This document shows positions 30,907 through 37,913 of a stretch of 37,913 nt of DNA, in pieces. Position 1 is the first letter of the stretch, and each line of letters opens with the position of its first letter. Source of the DNA: an uncultured Clostridia bacterium (lineage in GTDB: Bacteria > Bacillota > Clostridia > TANB77 > CAG-508); contig CANQWH010000006.1 in NCBI GenBank assembly GCA_947627495.1, positions 1 to 37,913 of the forward strand, read 5' to 3'. The translations under genes and the position numbers were made by a program. The notes under the pieces were generated by a model. The model saw nothing but the letters and a program-made list of their open reading frames with translations, had not been told where the DNA came from and made no database searches.

Positions 30907-31938
30907 TTATATTTCTACAAATTCATGTGCACATGCACGTATTAGCCTATTCATTATTGCTAAGCCTAGACCAGTTTTCTCTACTCCCTCTATTAATATT
31001 AGTTCTGCATTATATTTATCTGCTTTTCTTAATAGTGTGAATATGTTTTGGCTTATTTCTTCTAATGTTTCTCCCATATTTAGTTTATTTTTTATATTAT
31101 ATTTTGCTATGTTTTGGCTTTTACTTAGAATTACTACATTTTTTTCTTGTGCTAGTTCTTTTATTTTCTCTACCATTTTTTCATTATTTTTGCTATATAC
31201 TAATATGCATTTTGTGTTTGGTGCATAATGTTTATATTTTATACCTGGAGACATTACTTTTTCTCCTTCTTTGTATTCTCCAAGTATTTGTTTTTCTATA
31301 TAAACTTCTATTCCTATTTTTTCTATATCTTCTTTTGTTATCTTACCTGGTCTTAATATGTGTACTACATTATCTACTACTCTTATTACTGTTGATTCTA
31401 CACCTATTTCTACTTTTCCACTATCTATTATATATTCTACTTTTCCATCTAGTTCTTCTATTATATCTTCAACTAGAGTTCCACTTGGTTTTCCAGATAT
31501 GTTTGCACTTGGTGCTGCTATTGGGCAGTTTGAATAATCTATTAACTTTCTTGCAATTATATTGCTTGGCATTCTTATTGCAACTGTATCTAGTCCTCCT
31601 GTAATAATGTCTGGTACTATTTTTCTTTTTTTAAAGACTATTGTAAGTGGTCCAGGCCAAAATTTTTCTATTAATTTTTTCTCTATTTCTCCTACATTTT
31701 CTACTAATTTTTCTAGCATTTCTATATTTGAAATATGTGCTATTAATGGATTATCACTTGCTCTGCCTTTTGCAACATATATTTTTTTTACTGCTGTTTC
31801 ATTTAATGCATCTGCTCCTATTCCATATACAGTTTCTGTTGGGAATAGAACTAGTTTTCCTTGTTTTATGGCTTCTGCTGGAGCTTTTAATTCTTCATAA
31901 TTCCTATTTTGTTTAAAATTTATGTATTTTGATTTCAT
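30907..31938 (-). CDS. ywlC: L-threonylcarbamoyladenylate synthase (Sua5/YwlC/TsaC)
   Basis: LVLFPTETVYGIGADA, KGRASDNPLIAHI, APSANISGKPSGT, C-terminal Sua5 domain. Confidence 0.93.
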   Translation of the reverse strand: MKSKYINFKQNRNYEELKAPAEAIKQGKLVLFPTETVYGIGADALNETAVKKIYVAKGRASDNPLIAHISNIEMLEKLVENVGEIEKKLIEKFWPGPLTIVFKKRKIVPDIITGGLDTVAIRMPSNIIARKLIDYSNCPIAAPSANISGKPSGTLVEDIIEELDGKVEYIIDSGKVEIGVESTVIRVVDNVVHILRPGKITKEDIEKIGIEVYIEKQILGEYKEGEKVMSPGIKYKHYAPNTKCILVYSKNNEKMVEKIKELAQEKNVVILSKSQNIAKYNIKNKLNMGETLEEISQNIFTLLRKADKYNAELILIEGVEKTGLGLAIMNRLIRACAHEFVEI

Positions 31939-32005
31939 ATTTTCATTCCTTACTTTTCTTAAATCTATTTAAGTAACTGCAAGATTAATTTTATTCTTAA
32001 ATCTT

Positions 32006-32129
32006 CCAGTGGAAAAAGAAACGAGTATTGCTAGGCAAATCGAAGCAAAAAAACGGAAGCGTACAAAAGTACGTTGAGCACTTTTGTTTGCGATTTAACG
32101 ACGCAAGACGAAGTTTATTTTTTCACTGG
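32006..32129. repeat. ~124-nt multi-stem structured intergenic element
   Basis: Outer stem CCAGTGGAAAAA/TTTTTTCACTGG, AAATCG/CGATTT, GTATTGC/GCAAGAC, apical CGTACAAAAGTACG; unusually GC-rich for the region. Confidence 0.6.
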
Positions 32130-32134
32130 TTTAA

Positions 32135-33190
32135 TTAATCGTCTAAAAAATCCTTATAAGTCTTAGTAATTTTAACTTCAAATTTTCCTGGTCTTATATT
32201 AAAGTTCTGCTTAACTTTTACATCTACATCATACAAATCTTTTAACCTTTGTATGTTTTCTTTTTTATGTCCTATTATATTATTAATATTTTCTGGGTTT
32301 ACTTCTATTTCTATTTCAGCAACTTTTGTGTTTACTTTTTTTATTGCTGTTAAAATTTTATCATACCATATACTATCCTCTACAAGTTGTCCAAATGCTT
32401 CATGATAAGGTCCTGCAACTACTTCACTATTTATGTTTGTAGGATTTGATATTATATCTGTATTTTGTAATCCCATTCTTATTACTGTTATTTTTTTGCT
32501 ATCAAAAAAATAATACAATTCTTTACATCTTTCTACTGCTTGTTCTAATGTTATTGGGTGATATTCTCCTTTTGCAAATTCTGTTTCTAATTCCGTTTTT
32601 TTAATAACTAATACTGGATACAATCTTATCATTTTTGGTTTTAATTTTGCTAAGTCTTTTGCAGTATTTAGTTCATCTATCCATGTACTTTCTGGAAGCC
32701 CTATCATCATCTGATGTCCTAATGTAAAACCGTATCTCCTTATAAGTTTAGATGCATTTTTTACATCTTTAAATGTATGCCCTCTTTTTGCTCTTTTTAA
32801 TATGTAATCATTAGTAGATTGAACTCCTAGTTCTATTGTTTTTACACCATATTTTTTTAATAATTTTAATTTTTCTTTATCTATATAATCTGGTCTTGTA
32901 GATATTCTTATGCCATCTACTTGTTTGTTTTTCACATACTTATATGCAACTTTTAGTAACTTTTCTTGAAGTTCAATATCTATGCCAGTAAAACTTCCTC
33001 CAAAAAATGCTATTTCTGTATATAGTTTTTCTTCTTTAAAACTTTTTAGAAATTCTTGAACAGTGTTTTCTACATCTTCTTCTGTTATTTGTTTCATTTG
33101 ACCACTTATACTTTTTTGGTTACAAAATATGCAGTCATTTGGACATCCCAAATGTGGTACAAATACTGGTATAACATATTGCTTTGACAT
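32135..33190 (-). CDS. Radical SAM protein (Elp3/YhcC-like)
   Basis: CPNDCIFCNQKSISG (CxxxCxxC), FFGGSFTGI, ELGVQSTNDYIL. Confidence 0.88.
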   Translation of the reverse strand: MSKQYVIPVFVPHLGCPNDCIFCNQKSISGQMKQITEEDVENTVQEFLKSFKEEKLYTEIAFFGGSFTGIDIELQEKLLKVAYKYVKNKQVDGIRISTRPDYIDKEKLKLLKKYGVKTIELGVQSTNDYILKRAKRGHTFKDVKNASKLIRRYGFTLGHQMMIGLPESTWIDELNTAKDLAKLKPKMIRLYPVLVIKKTELETEFAKGEYHPITLEQAVERCKELYYFFDSKKITVIRMGLQNTDIISNPTNINSEVVAGPYHEAFGQLVEDSIWYDKILTAIKKVNTKVAEIEIEVNPENINNIIGHKKENIQRLKDLYDVDVKVKQNFNIRPGKFEVKITKTYKDFLDD

Positions 33191-33193
33191 TTT

Positions 33194-33883
33194 TTAATTC
33201 TCCTTTTCTTTTTTATATTTTTGCAATGCGTTTCTTGCTGCCTCCATTTCTGCTTGTTTCTTTGCATTCCCCTTTCCTACTGCTAAATGTTTTCCATTAC
33301 ATCTTACCTCTGCTACAAAAGTTTTATCGTGGTCTGGTCCTTCTTCCTTTATTATTATATATTCTATCTTTACAGTACCATGTTTTTGCAATTCTTCTTG
33401 TAATACTGTTTTATAATCTTTTTGTCCCACATTTTTGCTTGCCTGTTCTATTGCTATTTTTAAATTTTCTATAATAAATTTTTGTGATTCATTAATTCCT
33501 GCATCTATGAATATTGCTGCAATTACGGCCTCAACACTGTCTGCTAAAATTGCTGTTTTTTTGCTTCCACCACTTAATTTTTCACTTTTTCCTAAATATA
33601 GCAATTGGTCAAAATGATATTTTAATGCTATTTCATGCAGGCTTTCTTCACATACTACTGTTGCTCTTACTTTTGTCATTTCTCCTTCTTTTAGTTTTTT
33701 ATAGTTGTTATATAAATAATCACTTACTGTAAATTCTAAAATTGCATCACCTAAAAATTCTAGTTTCTCATTACTTTCTAGTTTGTTTTCATTTGCATAA
33801 GATGTGTGTGTAAATGCTGTTTTTAGTAAATTTATATCTTTAAATTTATAATTTATTTCATTTTCAAAATTTTCTAGTTTCAT
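33194..33883 (-). CDS. rnc: Ribonuclease III
   Basis: NEKLEFLGDAILEF, ADSVEAVIAAIFIDAG, C-terminal dsRBD. Confidence 0.95.
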   Translation of the reverse strand: MKLENFENEINYKFKDINLLKTAFTHTSYANENKLESNEKLEFLGDAILEFTVSDYLYNNYKKLKEGEMTKVRATVVCEESLHEIALKYHFDQLLYLGKSEKLSGGSKKTAILADSVEAVIAAIFIDAGINESQKFIIENLKIAIEQASKNVGQKDYKTVLQEELQKHGTVKIEYIIIKEEGPDHDKTFVAEVRCNGKHLAVGKGNAKKQAEMEAARNALQKYKKEKEN

Positions 33884-33909
33884 TTTATCACTACTTTCTA
33901 TATATCTAT

Positions 33910-34000
33910 TAAAGTTTTACAATTTACAGCTTATTTAATAATAATATAATTTGCAATTTATATTATTATTAAATAAACTGAGGCAGTGAATAGTAACATT
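33910..34000. repeat. TIR-bearing hairpin repeat, copy D (AT-rich core)
   Basis: TTACAATTTACAGC + TTATTTAATAATAATATAA..TTATATTATTATTAAATAA + GGCAGTGAATAGTAAC. Confidence 0.6.
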
Positions 34001-34004
34001 AAAG

Positions 34005-34658
34005 TTAGTCCCTTGATTTTATTAATATTAATATTCCACTTTCTAGTTCTATTGTTGCTGTATCTTCAATTTGCTCATTACTTACTCCCAAGCTTGTTCC
34101 TATTTTTAATGTATAATTATCTAATTCATATTTAAAACCTTTTAATGTTAAACCTGTAACTTCAGTTGTTAATGGTATTAAAGAAATGTATTTATATTTA
34201 TTATCTTTTATTACTTCTGTGTTTTTATCTATTAACTTTATCTCATTATTTTCATTTATTATTTTTATATCTATGTCATTTTTTAATGCACTTTTTAATA
34301 TATGTATATTTGCTATTGTATGGTCTATTCTCGTTCCAATACCACCTATTATATTTATACTTTTGCTGCCTATCTTTTTGGCTAACTCCAATGCAGATTC
34401 AGTATCTGTAAAATCTTTCTCTGGTATTAATTTTTGTATTTCAATATTTGAATTTATATATTTTTTTAATATTTCTGAATTTATAGAATCAAAATCCCCT
34501 ACTATATAAGTTGGTTTTATCCCTAATTCATCTATACTTTCTAGCCCTTTATCTACTGCTATTATTATATCATATTTATTTGTTTTTAAATGATTTTTAA
34601 AAAAATTTTTGTTAATTTTTCCGCCTGTTACAATTAAGGTTTGCATTTTTTTATCCAT
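34005..34658 (-). CDS. thiN: Thiamine diphosphokinase
   Basis: DKGLESIDELGIKPTYIVGDFDSI, PEKDFTDTESALELA, GGIGTRIDHTIANIHIL. Confidence 0.93.
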   Translation of the reverse strand: MDKKMQTLIVTGGKINKNFFKNHLKTNKYDIIIAVDKGLESIDELGIKPTYIVGDFDSINSEILKKYINSNIEIQKLIPEKDFTDTESALELAKKIGSKSINIIGGIGTRIDHTIANIHILKSALKNDIDIKIINENNEIKLIDKNTEVIKDNKYKYISLIPLTTEVTGLTLKGFKYELDNYTLKIGTSLGVSNEQIEDTATIELESGILILIKSRD

Positions 34659-34723
34659 TCCTCTCTTATCTCTAAATATACACCAACTCTTAATAAAATT
34701 TTCTTTACTAAAAATTACAATTT

Positions 34724-34763
34724 AGCCTAAGTATTATATAATTTTTTATATAATACTTAGGCT
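34724..34763 (-). terminator. Terminator downstream of ackA
   Basis: GCCTAAGTATTATATAA...TTATATAATACTTAGGC perfect stem. Confidence 0.75.
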
Positions 34764-34783
34764 CTAAAATTTCTTATTAGAAA

Positions 34784-35986
34784 CTATTTTGTAATTGCTT
34801 CCATTGTTTCTTTTGCTATTTCTAATTCCTCGTTTGTTGGTATTACTATCATTTTTATTTTTGATTCTGGTTTGCTAATAACTCCAGAATATTGTTCATC
34901 ATCATTATGTGATGAATCAAATACTATTCCTAATGGTTCTAAACCTGCTACACATTTATTTACAACATCTGGATTGTGTTCACCTATTCCACCTTCAAAT
35001 ATTATTGCATCTACATGTCCTAATGCTGCCATATATGCACCTATATATTTTTTAACTCTATATGCAAACATATCTATTGCAAGTTCCGCACGTTTGTTTC
35101 CTTCTGAAGCTAATACTTTTAAATCTCTTACATCTCCTGTTACTTGTGATATTCCAAGTAATCCTGATTTTTTGTTTAGAATTGTCATCATTTCACTAAT
35201 TGATAAATTTTCTTTTCTCATTATAAATTCTAAAACTGCTGGGTCTAAATCTCCTGATCTTGTTCCCATTATTAATCCTTCTAATGGTGTTAGTCCCATT
35301 GATGTATCTATACATACTCCACCTTTTATTGCTGCTATACTTGAACCATTTCCTAAATGGCATGATATAATATTTATTTCTTCTTTTTTCTTTCCTAATT
35401 GTTTTGCAGCTTCTTCTGCTATGAATTTATGTGAGCTTCCATGTGCTCCATATCTTTTTATGGCATACTTTTCATAATATTCATAAGGTATTGCATAAAG
35501 TGCTGCATATTCTGGTATTGTTGTATGGAATGCTGTATCAAATACTAATACTTGTGGTGTATTTGGCATTATTTTTGTACATGCATTTATTCCTTGCAAA
35601 TGTGCTGGATTGTGTAATGGTGCATATTCTATTGATGTGTTATATTCTTTCATTACTTCTTCTGTTACTACTGTTGTTTTTGTAAAGTTTGGACCACCAT
35701 GTACTATTCTATGTCCTATTGCATCAATTTCACTTACATCTTTTATTACACCTTTTTCTGGGTCTAATAAATATTTCATAACTAATTCAAAAGCTACTGT
35801 ATGATTTGGTAATTCTACTTCATCTCTAGTTTTCTTACCATCTTTTTTATATTCTATAAAAGGTTTATCTATTGATTTTACCCCTATTCTATCGCATCTT
35901 CCTGATGCTAACACATTATCATTCTTCATATCTATTAATTGATATTTTAATGATGAACTTCCGCAATTTATAACTAATATTTTCAT
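34784..35986 (-). CDS. ackA: Acetate kinase
   Basis: MKILVINCGSSSLKYQLID, HRIVHGG, FDTAFH, GDLDPAVL motifs. Confidence 0.97.
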   Translation of the reverse strand: MKILVINCGSSSLKYQLIDMKNDNVLASGRCDRIGVKSIDKPFIEYKKDGKKTRDEVELPNHTVAFELVMKYLLDPEKGVIKDVSEIDAIGHRIVHGGPNFTKTTVVTEEVMKEYNTSIEYAPLHNPAHLQGINACTKIMPNTPQVLVFDTAFHTTIPEYAALYAIPYEYYEKYAIKRYGAHGSSHKFIAEEAAKQLGKKKEEINIISCHLGNGSSIAAIKGGVCIDTSMGLTPLEGLIMGTRSGDLDPAVLEFIMRKENLSISEMMTILNKKSGLLGISQVTGDVRDLKVLASEGNKRAELAIDMFAYRVKKYIGAYMAALGHVDAIIFEGGIGEHNPDVVNKCVAGLEPLGIVFDSSHNDDEQYSGVISKPESKIKMIVIPTNEELEIAKETMEAITK

Positions 35987-36033
35987 TTAATCTATCTCTC
36001 CTTAATTTTAAATAGTTTTTTGTAAAAAAATTC

Positions 36034-37026
36034 TTATTGAGCTTGAACTGCAGTAATAGCTACAACGCCAACTATATCTTCTGCTTTGCATCCTCTTGAT
36101 AAATCATTTACTGGTTTTGCCATTCCTTGGCACATTGGACCATAAGCTTCTGCCTTTGCTAATCTCTCTACTAATTTATATCCTATATTTCCAGCATTTA
36201 AATCTGGGAATATTATTGTATTTGCTCTTCCTGCTACATTGCTTCCTGGAGCCTTACTATTTCCTACGCTTGGAACTAAGGCTGCATCTAACTGCATTTC
36301 TCCATCTAATACTAATTCTGGAGCTTTTTCTTTTGCAAGCCTTGTAGCTTCTTGTACTTTTTCAACTTCATCAGCTTTTGCACTTCCATATGTTGAATAA
36401 GAAAGCATTGCAATTCTTGGTTCTTTTCCTATTATATTTTTAAAGCTTTCTGCTGTTGAAATTGCAATTTCTGATAATTCTTCACTATTTGGATTTTGAT
36501 TTAGTGCACAATCTGAAAACATAAATACGCCATTTTCCCCATATTCACAATTCGGAACTACCATAACATTAAATGTTGATACTAGTTTTGTTCCTGGTTT
36601 TGTTTTTAAAATTTGAAGTGCTGGTCTTAAAGTATCTGCTGTTGAATGTGCTGCTCCTGATACTAAGCCATCTGCTTCTTCCTTTTTTACCATCATCATT
36701 CCAAAAAATACTGGGTCTAAAATTAATTGTTTTGCTTGCTCCATTGTAATTCCTTTTGCTTTTCTTAATTCATAAAAATATTCTACATATTCTTCATATT
36801 TTTCAGAAGTTGCTGGATTAACAATATTTGCTTTTGATATATCTAAATCATTTTGCTCAGCTATTTTCTTAACTTCTTCTTCATTTCCAATTAATACTAT
36901 TTTTGCAAAACCTTCTTTGCAAATTGTATCTACTGCTTTTAGTGTTCTTATATCTGTTGCTTCTGGTAATACTATAGTTTTTATCTGTTTTCTTGCTCTT
37001 TCTTTGATTTCTTCAATAAAACTCAT
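36034..37026 (-). CDS. pta: Phosphate acetyltransferase
   Basis: KTIVLPEATDIRTLKA, MVKKEEADGLVSGAAHSTADTLRPALQI, SKAPGSNVAGRANTIIFPDLNAGNIGYKL. Confidence 0.96.
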   Translation of the reverse strand: MSFIEEIKERARKQIKTIVLPEATDIRTLKAVDTICKEGFAKIVLIGNEEEVKKIAEQNDLDISKANIVNPATSEKYEEYVEYFYELRKAKGITMEQAKQLILDPVFFGMMMVKKEEADGLVSGAAHSTADTLRPALQILKTKPGTKLVSTFNVMVVPNCEYGENGVFMFSDCALNQNPNSEELSEIAISTAESFKNIIGKEPRIAMLSYSTYGSAKADEVEKVQEATRLAKEKAPELVLDGEMQLDAALVPSVGNSKAPGSNVAGRANTIIFPDLNAGNIGYKLVERLAKAEAYGPMCQGMAKPVNDLSRGCKAEDIVGVVAITAVQAQ

Positions 37027-37142
37027 AAATTTCCTCCATTTCTAACTTTTATATTATATAACAAAATTTAGTAAATTACAATACTTTTGCCATATATTAA
37101 TAAAGTAGGCGTATTAGCTCATTACTATAAAAATTATTGGCT

Positions 37143-37180
37143 AAAAAAAGGTACTATAATCTGTACAATTATAGTATCTC
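37143..37180 (-). terminator. Intrinsic terminator closing the small unit at 37.2-37.4 kb
   Basis: Minus strand GATACTATAATTGTACAGATTATAGTACCTTTTTTT. Confidence 0.7.
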
Positions 37181-37206
37181 TTAACTGTATACAAATTTAT
37201 TTAACT

Positions 37207-37329
37207 TTATACTCCAAGAACTTTTACTGGAAACTTTTTTAAATTTATATTCAATGATTTTTTACCAATGTTTTGTTTTCCTCTATTTTTTATCTTTTGC
37301 CTGTCTACATTATACACGTATTTTTTCAT
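37207..37329 (-). CDS. Candidate 40-aa cationic peptide (or sRNA)
   Basis: Translation MKKYVYNVDRQKIKNRGKQNIGKKSLNINLKKFPVKVLGV; between a promoter (37341-37368) and terminator (37143-37180). No clear SD; near-leaderless. Confidence 0.35.
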   Translation of the reverse strand: MKKYVYNVDRQKIKNRGKQNIGKKSLNINLKKFPVKVLGV

Positions 37330-37340
37330 TTCTTTACTTT

Positions 37341-37420
37341 ATTCTAACATTTTTTATTTTGCTGTAAATTAGTTTTGGTATTTGTAACATAAATTTAATA
37401 TTTTGGTAATAATGTTGTAA
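37341..37420 (-). promoter_or_regulatory. Promoter with 4x 11-bp TTACA-like array, same register as the Cys-rich protein 2 promoter
   Basis: Boxes start at 37420 (TTACA), 37409 (TTACC), 37398 (TTAAA), 37387 (TTACA); TTTACA-16-TAGAAT with TGn extended -10. Confidence 0.65.
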
Positions 37421-37437
37421 CATAAAAAGTTAAAATT

Positions 37438-37630
37438 GTTACTATTCACAGCCTATTATATGTACAAAGTAGCCAAACGCAGGAGTTTCATATTTTTTTC
37501 GAAAGAAAATAATCAAACAGCCTGCTGCTCACGGATTACCCGCGTAGCCATTTTGATTTTTTCTTAAGAAAAAAATATAAAACTCCGATGAGATTTGGCG
37601 GACTTTATAATACAATCTGTAAATAGTAAC
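37438..37630 (+). repeat. TIR-bearing nested-hairpin repeat, copy C
   Basis: GTTACTATTCACAG ... CTGTAAATAGTAAC; conserved CAAAGTAGCCAAACGCAGGAG and GAGATTTGGCGGACTTTATA arms; GC-rich apical sequence unlike copy A. Confidence 0.8.
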
Positions 37631-37682
37631 TATTTTATGTTGCAATTCACAATTTAATTAATATTAATATTTCTTTTATATT

Positions 37683-37913
37683 CTACTTAGCTAATTTCTC
37701 TATCTCTTCTATACTTAGTCCTGTTATCTCTGCTATATCTTCTATGTTTATATTTTTATTTAGCATATTTTTTGCAATTTCTATTTTTTCTTCATTTTTC
37801 CCCATGTCTTTTCCCTGTTCAATTCCATTTTTATACCCATCTTTTCTTGCATATTGTAATGCTGCCTTCTCATCTCTTATTGCTTTTTCTCTTAGCTCTG
37901 CTATTCTTCTTAT
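37683..37913 (-). CDS. C-terminal part of Rpn/PD-(D/E)XK-transposase-family protein (truncated by window edge)
   Basis: Open frame from the window edge: IRRIAELREKAIRDEKAALQYARKDGYKNGIEQGKDMGKNEEKIEIAKNMLNKNINIEDIAEITGLSIEEIEKLAK*, the typical C-terminal tail of this family. Missed by the ORF track (no start). Confidence 0.75.
   Translation of the reverse strand: MRRIAELREKAIRDEKAALQYARKDGYKNGIEQGKDMGKNEEKIEIAKNMLNKNINIEDIAEITGLSIEEIEKLAK

Noticed and set aside
37438-37630. tRNA or riboswitch in the GC-rich segment of copy C
   Set aside because: No cloverleaf or recognised aptamer consensus; the ends and arms match the repeat family.

Overview
AT-rich chromosomal window from a spore-forming, Clostridia-like Firmicute (inferred from gene content: SpoIIE, a SpoIVFA/SpoIVFB-like pair, YtxC, GPR). 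Most of it is a normal housekeeping and sporulation backbone: htpX, RNHCP protein, nucleoside kinase, M50/M23 pair, spoIIE, gdpP-like, DUF4912 + GH57, ytxC, traX-like, gpr, recG, recD2, tsaC/ywlC, radical SAM, rnc, thiN, ackA, pta. The unusual part is about 18.6-26.6 kb, an island between gpr and recG. It holds three very large Cys/His/Trp-rich, tandem-repeat, sortase-type surface proteins; the third is split by an apparent 1-nt frameshift. By eye, the promoters of all three genes carry direct-repeat arrays of a TTACA box at exactly 11-bp period just upstream of a sigmaA-like promoter with 17-bp spacing. The same array, in the same register, recurs about 14 kb away at ~37.34-37.42 kb. There it precedes a compact promoter - 40-codon ORF (or sRNA) - terminator unit that is absent from the supplied ORF track. 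This looks like a small co-regulated system, and the 11-bp geometry resembles operators of OmpR/PhoB/PhoP-type response regulators (inference). Two of the arrays abut a family of TIR-bearing, nested-hairpin repeats (GTTACTATTCACRGC ends; four copies with different interiors in this window). A separate ~124-nt multi-stem structured repeat lies between tsaC and the radical SAM gene. Three genes have a terminator-like hairpin whose 3' arm contains the Shine-Dalgarno and whose U-tract abuts the start codon. All calls are from reading the sequence; no homology searches were run.
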